Shown here: one piece after another, positions 24,476 to 33,643 of the stretch
Layout of the letters: each line of letters starts with the position of its first letter
Position numbering within the stretch: the stretch's first letter is position 1
Source: Mariniblastus sp.
GTDB taxonomy: Bacteria > Planctomycetota > Planctomycetia > Pirellulales > Pirellulaceae
DNA: 54,709 nucleotides
Assembly (NCBI GenBank): GCA_028823415.1
Contig: JAPKBL010000026.1
Coordinates: 1 to 54,709, forward strand
Direction: 5' to 3'
Made by a program: the position numbers and the translations under genes
Notes under the pieces: generated by a model
Database searches by the model: none
The model's input: only the letters and a program-made list of their open reading frames with translations
What the model was told of the DNA's origin: nothing

Positions 24476-26698
24476 ATGCAGTTGTTGAAGCCACTAAGTG
24501 TTATTGATAAACCTCAATCTGCGTCGCCAAGGGGGATTCCCCGTGCGAGTTCTCGTCGGAGCGTTCAGGCGTATTTGATTTTATTTGTTTGCGCAATCGC
24601 GATGTCCACTACGCCAACGTTGGCGGTGGCTCAGGATGAATTGGCGGTGGCTCAGGATGAATTGGCGGTGGCTCAGGATGAATTGGCGGTGGCTCAGGAT
24701 GAATTAATACGGAGTAGCGGGGAGATTTACGAATCGGTCCTCCGCCCGGCCTTCCAATCACATTGCGCGAGATGCCATGGAATCGATGGCGTTGAAGAGG
24801 GCGATGTTAATTTAATGGAGTTCGATGGAGACCAATTTGGTGGTGACGTTGAAATGCTCAGTAGTCTCATTAAGGTGCTTGATTTAGGAGAGATGCCACC
24901 GGAAGGGGAGCCCGACCTGGCGCCAGGTGAGCGGCAGCGGTTGGTGGTTGAGCTGAAGAAGATTCTAAAATTCGAAGTGCAAAAAACATCGACTTACGAG
25001 CAGGCGCCTATTCGGCGAATGAATCGATTTCAATATAATAACGCCGTCATCGATTTGCTCGACCTGCAGTGCATTGTGTTTACGTTGCCCGAACGAATGA
25101 TGCGAGAGCATAAGCAATATTTCAAGCCGGCGTCCGGTAAAATGCCGAATGTAGTCACGGTGGGTAATCGACCGCTTGGCAAGTCACAGATGATCGAGCG
25201 ACGCCTCGCTGGGGTTGCTGCTTTCCCTCAGGATCTCAGAGCAGAACATGGCTTTGACAACCGTGGTGATCATTTGTCGATGTCTCCTTTGTTAATGGAA
25301 TCATTTTTAAAGCTCGGCCAGTCAATCACTCAGAGTCCGGATTTTGTTCAGCGCAACATTGGTGTTTGGCAAACATTTTTTGAACCACCCCAAGACCGAG
25401 GCCAATGGAAGGCATCGGTTCGCGCGCGGTTGAGTCCGTTTTTAACTCGCGCGTTCCGTGCGCCTGTGGCATCTGATGTTTTAGAACGCTACACCAAGTT
25501 TGCGGACGCTCAGTTTGATCAAGGCGTTGAGTTTACCAACGTCATGAAGGCGCTTACGGCAGCGGTTGTTTCGTCGCCACGGTTCTTTTACTTGTTTGAT
25601 AAAGCGAGTCAAAAGGAAACGTCGAGCGTTGTGGATGAATTTGAGCTGGCGTCGAGAATGTCGTTTTTCCTGTGGGGGAGCATTCCAGATCAGACGTTGT
25701 TAGATCTAGCGAGAAAAGGAGAGTTGAGTTCTCCCGAAATACTCGCCGGGCAGTATGAACGAATGATCAAGGACAAAAAGATCAAGCGATTTTGCGATAG
25801 CTTTCCGTCGCAGTGGTTGCAGTTAGAGAGAATTATTTCCTCCATTCCCAACGAGGATTTATTTGCTCAGTTTTACTTTTCGAAGTACCGCGACAGCATG
25901 CACATGTTGTTGGAGCCATTGCTGTTGTTCGAAACCGTACTCATCGAAAATTTACCCATCACGCAATTGATCGACTCTGATTTTACCTATCGTTCGAACC
26001 GGCTGCAGAACTCATATAGCGAGTTTGGCGAAGATCCCCTGAAGGGCAAAAAGGCTGGGGGAGCGGTCGGTGTGCTCACTTTCAACCGGATCCCGGTGAC
26101 GGATCGTCGGACTGGGGGCGTAATTACTAACGCGGCGGTCATGACGATGACTTCGGGTCCGGATCGTACCCAGCCGATTACACGAGGGGCTTGGGTGGCC
26201 GGAGTGATTTTCAATAACCCACCCGAACCGCCACCCGCCGACGTACCTCCATTGGCGGAAAAGCCCATTGGCGAAGAATCGCAACTCACCCTGCGTGAGC
26301 GACTGGGGTTGCATCGAGAGCAGTCGAATTGCAAGGGCTGCCATGAGCAAATTGATCCGCTTGGTTTTGCGTTGGAAAATTATAATCCGATCGGTGCTTG
26401 GCGGGAGGAATATGCCAATGGGCGCGAAATTGATACCGCGGGTGTTTTATTTCGCAAGCACCGGTTTAACGATGTGGTTGAATTTAAAGATGCGATTCTG
26501 GAAGAAAAAGATCGCTTTGCCCGAGGTTTTGCCGAGCATTTAATGTCCTTTGCACTCGCTCGAGAAACCGGCGTGGCCGATCAGTTTGCTTTGGACCAGA
26601 TTGTGGAGGCAACCGCCAAGGATGATTATAAAATTCAGACGTTAATCAAACATGTGATTATGAGCGAACCTTTTCAGAATAAAACGACTCCCAAATAG
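24476..26698 (+). CDS. Planctomycete cytochrome c protein of the DUF1587-1592-1588-1585 type
   Basis: The 740-residue protein follows the standard order: a long leader with signal peptide (AYLILFVCAIAMSTTPTLA), haem motif CARCHG at Cys97, the PSD3/DUF1587 start RRMNRFQYNNAVIDLL, DUF1595, DUF1592 (ELASRMSFFLWGSIPDQTLL), DUF1588 with a second motif CKGCHEQIDPLGFALENY, and DUF1585 at the end (FARGFAEHLMSFALARETG). The family is exported and binds c-type haem, and its physiological role is unknown. The mature N-terminus carries LAVAQDE four times in perfect tandem. It is followed 57 bases later by the DUF1552 gene, the usual partner. Confidence 0.93.
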   Translation: MQLLKPLSVIDKPQSASPRGIPRASSRRSVQAYLILFVCAIAMSTTPTLAVAQDELAVAQDELAVAQDELAVAQDELIRSSGEIYESVLRPAFQSHCARCHGIDGVEEGDVNLMEFDGDQFGGDVEMLSSLIKVLDLGEMPPEGEPDLAPGERQRLVVELKKILKFEVQKTSTYEQAPIRRMNRFQYNNAVIDLLDLQCIVFTLPERMMREHKQYFKPASGKMPNVVTVGNRPLGKSQMIERRLAGVAAFPQDLRAEHGFDNRGDHLSMSPLLMESFLKLGQSITQSPDFVQRNIGVWQTFFEPPQDRGQWKASVRARLSPFLTRAFRAPVASDVLERYTKFADAQFDQGVEFTNVMKALTAAVVSSPRFFYLFDKASQKETSSVVDEFELASRMSFFLWGSIPDQTLLDLARKGELSSPEILAGQYERMIKDKKIKRFCDSFPSQWLQLERIISSIPNEDLFAQFYFSKYRDSMHMLLEPLLLFETVLIENLPITQLIDSDFTYRSNRLQNSYSEFGEDPLKGKKAGGAVGVLTFNRIPVTDRRTGGVITNAAVMTMTSGPDRTQPITRGAWVAGVIFNNPPEPPPADVPPLAEKPIGEESQLTLRERLGLHREQSNCKGCHEQIDPLGFALENYNPIGAWREEYANGREIDTAGVLFRKHRFNDVVEFKDAILEEKDRFARGFAEHLMSFALARETGVADQFALDQIVEATAKDDYKIQTLIKHVIMSEPFQNKTTPK
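24620..24703 (+). repeat. 21-bp minisatellite, four perfect copies
   Basis: The unit ttggcggtggctcaggatgaa repeats exactly at 24620, 24641, 24662 and 24683. It encodes LAVAQDE and includes the predicted signal peptidase cleavage site, so each copy repeats an A-x-A-like site. Identical copies suggest recent slippage. Confidence 0.97.
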
Positions 26699-26755
26699 CT
26701 GGTTAAGAAGTTGAATCAATCCAATCAATCGACGGTGTGACGAAGGATAATAAAT

Positions 26756-28099
26756 ATGACCAATCGAAGAAACTTCTTGCGAGGCATCGGCGGTGCATTC
26801 CTTTCTTTACCTTGGTTGGAAAGTATCGCCGTTGCCCAACGGTCGATTCAATCAACGCCTTTCCGGATGGCGCATTTTTATGTTCCGATTGGTGTCGTTC
26901 GGCGCGGTTTTTTTCCAGGGGAAGCAGGGCATGTGATTCCCAAAGGAAATCTTGGTAATGTCATGAAATCTCTTGGGAAACAAAATCCCAAATTGAGCGT
27001 CTCCCAGCTTGGCCAGTTGACCCCAACCATGCAGCCGCTGGAAGAAATTAAGCACAAGTTAAACTTGATTACCGGGATGGATCGGACTTTCCAGCAAGGG
27101 ACGGATGTTCATGCTCAGTGTGCTTCTTGCTATCTCAGCAGCGCCCGGCCTTACACTATCGAGGGTACTGCGTGGCCGCTGGATCGCACCCTCGACCATC
27201 TTGTGGCTGACCATCTCGGTTCCAAGACTCCGTTTTCGACGCTTGAATTTAGCTGCAACAGCCATCGGGATAACAAAGAGTCCATTTACTTTGATAATAT
27301 TTCGTGGTTCGGAACCGGCCATCTGGCGCCGTCGATTCGCGACCCACGAAAAATGTACCAGCGCCTGTTTTCGACACAAGAAAATGATCGCTATCGTGAC
27401 ATCACCGATCTGGTACTGGAGGATGCGAATTCAATTAAGCGAGAATTAGGGCATGCTGATCGGCAAAAATTTGCCGAATACTTCGATTCAATTCGTTCCA
27501 TTGAGAGGCAGATGAATCGGCTCGAAGCGATGAGGAGCGAGCTTGCAAAAGTCAAATTTGAAGAACCGTCGGAGGCTTACCTCCCGCGTGGTGACTATAT
27601 TCGTTTGATGGGCGACCTCATGGTGGTTGCGCTACAGTCCGGACTGACGAACGTAGCGACATTCATGGTGGGGCCGGAACGGTGGGACACTCCTTATCAA
27701 TTCGATGGTCTCTTTGATAAGCCCCGCAGTCACCATCAGATGTCACACAATCAGACCAAGATGATAGATGACCTTTTAAAAGTGGATCATTTTCATATGG
27801 AGCAATATGCATATCTGCTTCGGAAAATGGATCAAATCGAGGAAGCCAATGGAACGACCCTGTTGGATAACACAATCTTTACGTACGGTTCTGGTTTGGG
27901 GGATGGATCGACGCATCAATATAATGATCTGCCGATCATCATGGCTGGCGGCGGTTCCCGTTTAAAAACGGGTCAGCATCTCAACATGCCAGACGGGACC
28001 CCGTTAGCAAATCTTTGGCTAACACAAGCCAACTTGCTAGGCGTCGGGTTGAAGAGTTTTGCTGACAGTAATGGCACCATCTCTCAATTGATATCCTAA
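26756..28099 (+). CDS. DUF1552 (HXXSHH) protein with Tat-like leader
   Basis: The leader TNRRNFLRGIGGAFLSLPWLESIAVAQ is a twin-arginine type signal. The body is DUF1552: RMAHFYVPIGV, a GMDR element, a YLSSARP segment, LEDANSIKRELG and TYGSGLGDGSTH. The motif for which the family is named reads H327-Q-M-S330-H331-N332 here, so the last His is replaced by Asn. Function is unknown; the protein is exported and pairs with the preceding DUF1592 cytochrome gene in one operon, 57 bases apart. The family is distantly similar to DUF1501. Confidence 0.9.
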   Translation: MTNRRNFLRGIGGAFLSLPWLESIAVAQRSIQSTPFRMAHFYVPIGVVRRGFFPGEAGHVIPKGNLGNVMKSLGKQNPKLSVSQLGQLTPTMQPLEEIKHKLNLITGMDRTFQQGTDVHAQCASCYLSSARPYTIEGTAWPLDRTLDHLVADHLGSKTPFSTLEFSCNSHRDNKESIYFDNISWFGTGHLAPSIRDPRKMYQRLFSTQENDRYRDITDLVLEDANSIKRELGHADRQKFAEYFDSIRSIERQMNRLEAMRSELAKVKFEEPSEAYLPRGDYIRLMGDLMVVALQSGLTNVATFMVGPERWDTPYQFDGLFDKPRSHHQMSHNQTKMIDDLLKVDHFHMEQYAYLLRKMDQIEEANGTTLLDNTIFTYGSGLGDGSTHQYNDLPIIMAGGGSRLKTGQHLNMPDGTPLANLWLTQANLLGVGLKSFADSNGTISQLIS

Positions 28100-28145
28100 G
28101 CTCGCCTTGCCGCTACGAAACCTGTGAAAGAGAAGGACATTTCCG

Positions 28146-29291
28146 ATGGATACTGAGAGAGAAGTACTTACCAGTCGCCACGAGCGTCTTGTGAGCCTCG
28201 ATGTCCTTCGTGGTTTTGATATGTTTTGGATCATTGGCGGAAAACAGATCATTGTGGCGATTTCGTTACTAACATCGGCGCAATGGGTTGATTGGGCGCT
28301 GCCGAGAATGAAGCATCCTGAATGGAACGGGTTTGAGCCGTGGGATTTGATTTTCCCCTTGTTTCTATTTATCGCTGGCGTTGCCACTCCGCTTGCGATC
28401 AATCACCGCCGCCGTCGCGGCGACAATGACCGTAAGATATATTGCCACATTTTGTTGCGCGGAGCGTTGTTGGTGGTTTTAGGGATTATTTATAACGGTC
28501 TTCCCACGGACTGGACTGACTCGACTGGTTGGCAAAATCATCGGTATCCCAGCGTTCTCGGTCGCATCGGATTAGCTTATATGTTTGCGGCGATCATCGT
28601 GATGAGAACCGAGCTACTGGGTCGATTGCTGTGGGTTGTTGGTTTGTTGCTTGGCTATTGGGCCGCCCTTCGTTTTATTCCGGTTCCGGAATTTGGTGCC
28701 GGAGATTGGTCTCCAGGGCACACTTTGACGGACTATCTTGATCGACTAATGGTGCCGGGGACTCTCTACCAAGGCGATCGAGATCCGGAGGGGCTTGGTG
28801 GTGTGATTCCAGCGATCGCCACGGCGCTTTTAGGTGCAATCACCGGGCAGATGCTGATGCGGTCCGATCGAAGTGGAATAGCGAAAACGTTGAGAATGAT
28901 TTTAGGCGGTGCGATTTGTCTAGGACTTGGCTGGGCTTGGGATCAGGAATCCGTTCTTCAATTTCCGATCAACAAGAACCTCTGGTCCAGCTCGTTTGTG
29001 CTTTACTGTGCGGGTTGGAGTTTGTGGTTGTTGGCGTTGTTTTACTTGGTGATTGATGTTTGGAAATGGCGCTGGGGCACCACGTTTTTTATGGTCATTG
29101 GAGCCAATTCCATCTTTATTTATATGGCACCCAAATTCATCAATTTCAATTTTACTGCGGATCAAATTTTTGCTGGACCGCAGTCGCTCGCCCCGCGCGT
29201 GAGCGGGTTGATTTTGGTGTTGGGCGTTTTCGCAATTAAGTGGTTGTTGTTGTATTTGATGTACCGGAAAAAAATCTTTTTGAAGATTTGA
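28146..29291 (+). CDS. HGSNAT/NagX-like transmembrane acyltransferase
   Basis: The N-terminal RLVSLDVLRGFDMFWIIGG is the hallmark of the heparan-alpha-glucosaminide N-acetyltransferase/DUF5009 family. About ten hydrophobic helices follow, with HPEWNGFEPWDLIFPLFLFIAGVATPLA and RYPSVLGRIGLAYMFAA as the other conserved blocks. The human relative moves acetyl groups across the lysosomal membrane onto glucosamine; bacterial homologues are presumed to acetylate sugars outside the cytoplasm. It lies 46 bases after the DUF1552 gene and may share its transcript. A role in tailoring or salvaging amino sugars fits the nearby SGNH esterases and sialidase-like gene, by inference only. Confidence 0.88.
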   Translation: MDTEREVLTSRHERLVSLDVLRGFDMFWIIGGKQIIVAISLLTSAQWVDWALPRMKHPEWNGFEPWDLIFPLFLFIAGVATPLAINHRRRRGDNDRKIYCHILLRGALLVVLGIIYNGLPTDWTDSTGWQNHRYPSVLGRIGLAYMFAAIIVMRTELLGRLLWVVGLLLGYWAALRFIPVPEFGAGDWSPGHTLTDYLDRLMVPGTLYQGDRDPEGLGGVIPAIATALLGAITGQMLMRSDRSGIAKTLRMILGGAICLGLGWAWDQESVLQFPINKNLWSSSFVLYCAGWSLWLLALFYLVIDVWKWRWGTTFFMVIGANSIFIYMAPKFINFNFTADQIFAGPQSLAPRVSGLILVLGVFAIKWLLLYLMYRKKIFLKI

Positions 29292-29330
29292 TCGGCTTAG
29301 CATCAGCCGCTGAATCGCGCTGGCCCAAGT

Positions 29331-29350
29331 CGTTAGGTCATGGCCTAACG
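29331..29350. terminator. Inverted repeat between convergent genes
   Basis: CGTTAGG (29331-29337) and CCTAACG (29344-29350) are a perfect seven-base inverted repeat with a six-base loop, overlapping the stop of the WD40 gene and 40 bases after the acyltransferase stop. There is no T-tract on either side, so it is only a candidate bidirectional terminator. Confidence 0.35.
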
Positions 29351-31087
29351 AGATCGTTGTTGTCTCAGCGCGATGCGATCGAGGGCTGACTGGGCGTCAT
29401 TGGCTACATCAATGTTTTCATGGCCTAAGGCAAGCGTTTGCAAGGCAAATATCGCACGTTTCACAACGTCGCTCGCCGTCTGTCCCGAGGTATTTATTGC
29501 ATCTCCGTTGGCCATCATCTCGAGTGCCATGATGCTACGATGAAGCCGGCATAGCTCTTGCGGGTCGATCGGCGGTCGCACGATTGGCTGGCGCAACAAT
29601 CTCTGAATTCGATAGCGGATTTCGGCGGTCGTTGCTTGCTTGAGTGCTTGATTGGCCAGTGAGATGGCGTGGGCACCATGCTTTTTAAGTGCGAGACTGG
29701 CTTGTTCGCGTTCAGAGTACTGCTCGCTATTTAACATGCCAATCAATTTGATAATTTCTTTTTCATCGACACTGGTGGTGGAGACACCAATTTTTGTTTC
29801 GAGAAAACTGAGTAAATCTCCGCCCCCAAGCGCGAGTTGGCGCATGGCAATCAGAGCATGTTGTGGCGGGCGACCACTCATGCGAATCCAAAGGTGTTTA
29901 AATGCGTCTGCATTGGCGGGCTTGGGTGGTTGGAAATCCTTGATCGGGAATAAGAGTGAATTCAGATCCCAAATGATTCCGCGATTGTCGGTCGTGCCCG
30001 AGGAGCCTGTCACGAGTTTAGCGTCGAGTGGCGAAAATGCGACAGAGTTGACGTTGTCGCGGTGTGCTTTGAGTTCGGTAATTTTCTGTTGCGTCAGCAA
30101 ATCCCAAATAATTGCTGAATTATCCAAGCCGGTCGAAGAGAGAAAGCGACTGTCGCGGGAAAAAGCGATGGCGGTTGTTCTCTCGGAATGCCCCGCCAAA
30201 GCGAACTGCATTTTTGTCCTTAAATCCCATAGATAGACATTTTCGTCGCGATTAAAAATGGCTGCCAGATACAAATTGTTGTCGGAGAACGTTGCGTACT
30301 TGGGCAGTGTTGCGTTGCCAGGCAGGACGGTCGTTGATTTGGAGATTAAGTTGTAGATGGAGAGGTTATAAACTCTGCCCGCAACCGGACTTCTGTAAAA
30401 TGCGACATGATTCCCATCTCGTGACATGGTTAGCGGTCGTTCATTGGATTGCTTCCAGACTTTTTTCACCAACGGTTTGCCATCGGAGAGCCGAATGGTG
30501 TTAACGGCTTTGTCATCCATAATGAGAATGTTCTCACCCTCTGGTGAGAAGAAAGCGGCAAACGCTTGAATATCAAGATCCAGTTTTAATTCGCCGGTTC
30601 GAACGTTCCAAATTTTCGTGTGTTCGGTTTTTCGATCGTCGCGCTGGCCATGAGCTCCAGTCAGAATGTATTTTCCATCTCTGGAAAAATCGACGCATTG
30701 GATCGGTTGGTCGTGCCCCGTAAATATCTGGATAGGTTGCCGCGTTTTTGTGTCGTAAACGGTGACAATATTATCGCTGTTTCTCGCTGCTAGAAATTGG
30801 CCATTGGTAGAATAGACCAGTTTATAAAAACCTTTAAAAATCGATTCGCTCTCACCAAATTGCCAGATTGCGTTATCCGGAAGTTGATCGTTGGCCGGCA
30901 GCGAGTTTGGGTTGGCTTGCCCCCAGGCCAGGCTTGGAAGAAAGAGTAGCAATAATAAAACGGATACCAAGACCGGCCATGGCCTGCACCATCTCTCGGT
31001 CCCGCCGCCATTCTTGTCGGTGGTCGTTGCGGATCGGCCGAGCGCGTGTGCGAGAAAGTTTTTTAAGTTTGCATTGCTGGTGAGCAT
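29345..31087 (-). CDS. Membrane-anchored WD40 beta-propeller protein
   Basis: One transmembrane segment (LVSVLLLLLFLPSLAW) is followed by WD40 repeats with the usual GH...WD spacing: IFTGHDQPIQCVDFSRDGKYILTGA, KIWNVRTGEL, LAGHSERTTAIAFSRDSRFLSST, AIIWDLLTQQKITELKAH and VAFSPLDAKLVTG. The last 170 residues are helical (LIGMLNSEQYSEREQASLALKKHG), resembling HEAT-like tails on similar planctomycete proteins. It is probably a scaffold for protein contacts outside or at the membrane; no enzyme motif is seen. I prefer ATG 31087 with AGG nine bases upstream; the frame is open to a GTG at 31144, which would add 19 residues. Confidence 0.85.
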   Translation of the reverse strand: MLTSNANLKNFLAHALGRSATTTDKNGGGTERWCRPWPVLVSVLLLLLFLPSLAWGQANPNSLPANDQLPDNAIWQFGESESIFKGFYKLVYSTNGQFLAARNSDNIVTVYDTKTRQPIQIFTGHDQPIQCVDFSRDGKYILTGAHGQRDDRKTEHTKIWNVRTGELKLDLDIQAFAAFFSPEGENILIMDDKAVNTIRLSDGKPLVKKVWKQSNERPLTMSRDGNHVAFYRSPVAGRVYNLSIYNLISKSTTVLPGNATLPKYATFSDNNLYLAAIFNRDENVYLWDLRTKMQFALAGHSERTTAIAFSRDSRFLSSTGLDNSAIIWDLLTQQKITELKAHRDNVNSVAFSPLDAKLVTGSSGTTDNRGIIWDLNSLLFPIKDFQPPKPANADAFKHLWIRMSGRPPQHALIAMRQLALGGGDLLSFLETKIGVSTTSVDEKEIIKLIGMLNSEQYSEREQASLALKKHGAHAISLANQALKQATTAEIRYRIQRLLRQPIVRPPIDPQELCRLHRSIMALEMMANGDAINTSGQTASDVVKRAIFALQTLALGHENIDVANDAQSALDRIALRQQRSR

Positions 31088-31144
31088 GTAATACCTAAAT
31101 CGTGAACTAGCTTCCAATCTGAGTGCTTCCAATGGAGTTTTCAC

Positions 31145-31499
31145 AAAGCCAGGAGTAAGTGGTTTTTCATTGAGGCGATCGGATGAGAAATCACGCGATC
31201 GCTTTATTTTACGGTTTTGTCGAAAATTGACAAATCGAATTTGCTAACCATCCGCTAAATTGCGTCCTTTGGTCGTTGCGCCTGCTCTAGTCTAGTACAT
31301 GATGGAATGACTCGCCGGTGTTTTTCTCTGCGTGAATGAGGTTTCATCGACAAATGAGAAGCAGCAGCGCAGTAAATCGCTTGGCGGTTTACCTGAAAAT
31401 TGGATGACCCAGCCTCTTGAAAGGCTTAAAATACAGCGGCTGTGCGTTGCTTGGGTTCGCCATTGAATTGAATGGCCACGGAGCCAAGATCGACTTTTA
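31145..31499. other. Divergent intergenic region
   Basis: It separates the leftward WD40 gene from the rightward SGNH gene, so it should hold both promoters. GCGATCG (31175-31181) and CGATCGC (31196-31202) are inverted repeats followed by tttatttt, but no gene ends here on the plus strand, so I do not call it a terminator. No ORF is supported. Confidence 0.4.
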
Positions 31500-31520
31500 A
31501 TGATTGCCTGTGGAGTTGAA

Positions 31521-33461
31521 ATGAATATGTTGAGTTGGTTGAATGCTGCGAAAATTTTGTTGGCTTTAGTTTTGGCGGTAACGGTCGTGGACGAAGCTCC
31601 CGGTCAGGCGGGTGACGAGTTGCCGCCTGGGCTTGTGGAGGCGATCAAAAATCCGGACATTCCTGCCATTATTGACGCAACAATTTTGAGTTTCGATGAA
31701 TCGGGCGGTGGAAAAATACGCTTGAACACTGTCTACAAATTGCCGCCAGGCGAGAACGCAAAAAGCTATCAGCCAAAATTAATTCGAGGATATGCGTTGG
31801 GTGGTAGCGAGAAGGTCGCTCCCTTGAAATTGATTGTAAACGGGCGAACCGGCAGGCACCTTTTTTTCGTCGACGGCGACAAATTATACTCGACCTACAA
31901 CCATTGTTTTCAGATACGCGAGCAACCCAAAGGCGAGCTCGAAGTGGCCGTCGGGTTTAACGGCGGGGGAGGCCCCTGGCGTCCACTGCAGCAGCTAACC
32001 CAGACCATTGCTAAGCGTCCCCCTCAAGCTCAGGACGGGGATGTCATTAAGGCGTCGAAGAAAACGCTGCCAGAACAATTACCTGCTCCCGACCAGAGCG
32101 AGCCCAATCGGTCGAAGCCAGTGAAGATTTATATTTTGTCGGGTCAATCGAACATGGTTGGGATCGGGCAAGTTGATGGAGGTAGTACGCGCTGGTCAGG
32201 GGTCACCGATGCGAGCGTCTCTGTTTACGCCGGGGCTTATTCTCCGAATGTGGATTATGAAAAACAAACCCCTCTCAAGGTCCAACCGCTGGAGGTGTAT
32301 GGCGGAGTAAAGCCGACGCAGTTTCCCGGAGGTGGCATTCAGATTTCTCGCGGAAATATAGAGTTGGGGGAAAACGGGACGTACGTTTTTAATCCCGGAT
32401 ACGGCGATTCTACTTTTTGCATTATGGAACTGGATGGTGTCGAAGTTTATCGCCGAGAGGTTGGTTCCCTTCCGGTTCAAAATCCAGTCAAAATCGAGGC
32501 CGGGAAAAAACATCGATTTCGAATTACATTTTTGACTGACGCAGCCAATGGCTTGGGTTGGTACACGCGAACGGACATTCCAGGAACACTTACTACGCTC
32601 GTCAAAACGAATGGTAAGTTTCCACACTTAGTGGACGAAAATGGAAATTGGACCGAGAGGAAGGACGTTTGGTACAAAGGTCTTGTTACGGCGACGGCTA
32701 ACCGATGGCTGTCGATCGGATGCGGAGCGACGAGCAATCAGATCGGTCCAGAATTACAATTCGGTCACATCATGGGGCACTACCACGATGAGCCAGTGAT
32801 TGTTTTAAAGAGCTCTCAGGGAAACCGCAGTCTCGGTTGGGATTTCCTTCCACCGGGAAGCCAGTCGTTTACCCACGAAGGTCGCACCTATGCCGGTTAC
32901 GGCGATTCCATTCCATCGTGGACGGACAAGGATCCAGGCAAACAAGTAGACTGGTATGGCGGCTTGCAATACGACCAGTGTTTCAAGGCGGTTCACGAGG
33001 TGCTGGACAACTTCGGAAATCAGTTTCCACAGTACAAAGATCAAGGCTATGAGATAGCTGGTTTTGTCTGGTGGCAGGGCCATAAGGATGGCAATGCTGC
33101 TCATGCGAGCCGTTATGAACAGAACCTTGTCTCGCTGATCAAGCATTTGCGATCCGAATTCAAAGCCCCCAAAGTGCCGTTCGTGATCAGCACCATTGGA
33201 TTTGGCGGTTGGGAGATGGCGGGGCCGCATCTCGCGGTCGCAAATGCGCAGCTTGCAGTCAGCGGTGAGCAAAAAAAGTATCCCGAATTTATTGGAAATG
33301 TTCTGACGGTCGAATCGCGAGACTTCTGGAAGGATGCAGCGATTTCACCGCGCGACCAAGGTTTTCATTACAACGGAAATGCGGAAACGTACATGATGGT
33401 CGGTGATGCGCTGGGGCGTGGAATGGTAGGTTTGTTAGAACAGCAGCCCAACCCAAAATAA
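31521..33461 (+). CDS. Secreted SGNH/SASA-type acetylesterase with inserted domain
   Basis: A signal peptide and an N-terminal beta-rich domain (about 35-165) precede an SGNH hydrolase of the sialate O-acetylesterase type: block I IYILSGQSNMVG with nucleophile Ser210, LGWDFLPPGS, WWQGHKDGN, and block V-like DQGFHYNGNAETYMMVGDALG with the catalytic His. Between GQVDGG and GTLTTLV the protein carries about 130 extra residues (roughly 221-355) that its neighbour lacks; they are beta-rich (NIELGENGTYVFNPG) and look like a jelly-roll or PA14-type sugar-binding module. It probably deacetylates extracellular polysaccharide. I chose ATG 31521 because GGAG lies just upstream; the frame is open to 31500. 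Confidence 0.85.
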   Translation: MNMLSWLNAAKILLALVLAVTVVDEAPGQAGDELPPGLVEAIKNPDIPAIIDATILSFDESGGGKIRLNTVYKLPPGENAKSYQPKLIRGYALGGSEKVAPLKLIVNGRTGRHLFFVDGDKLYSTYNHCFQIREQPKGELEVAVGFNGGGGPWRPLQQLTQTIAKRPPQAQDGDVIKASKKTLPEQLPAPDQSEPNRSKPVKIYILSGQSNMVGIGQVDGGSTRWSGVTDASVSVYAGAYSPNVDYEKQTPLKVQPLEVYGGVKPTQFPGGGIQISRGNIELGENGTYVFNPGYGDSTFCIMELDGVEVYRREVGSLPVQNPVKIEAGKKHRFRITFLTDAANGLGWYTRTDIPGTLTTLVKTNGKFPHLVDENGNWTERKDVWYKGLVTATANRWLSIGCGATSNQIGPELQFGHIMGHYHDEPVIVLKSSQGNRSLGWDFLPPGSQSFTHEGRTYAGYGDSIPSWTDKDPGKQVDWYGGLQYDQCFKAVHEVLDNFGNQFPQYKDQGYEIAGFVWWQGHKDGNAAHASRYEQNLVSLIKHLRSEFKAPKVPFVISTIGFGGWEMAGPHLAVANAQLAVSGEQKKYPEFIGNVLTVESRDFWKDAAISPRDQGFHYNGNAETYMMVGDALGRGMVGLLEQQPNPK

Positions 33462-33643
33462 CTTATGTTTTCATAGCCAAAGAGAAAGCAAACTCGCAAG
33501 GAGAGTTTCAGTGAATCCCCTTCACGGCGGGGCGGGTAAAAAACGATCTAAGAGACTGGGGCGACCATTGTCATCCGATGGGTAGCTATTTAAATGTTTG
33601 CGTCGCCAATTAATTTAATTTGAATGAAATGGAAGTTTAGTTT

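Noticed and set aside
31175-31210. Rho-independent terminator (GCGATCG stem with tttatttt)
   Set aside because: It lies in a divergent promoter gap and no plus-strand gene ends before it; the loop of 14 bases is also long.
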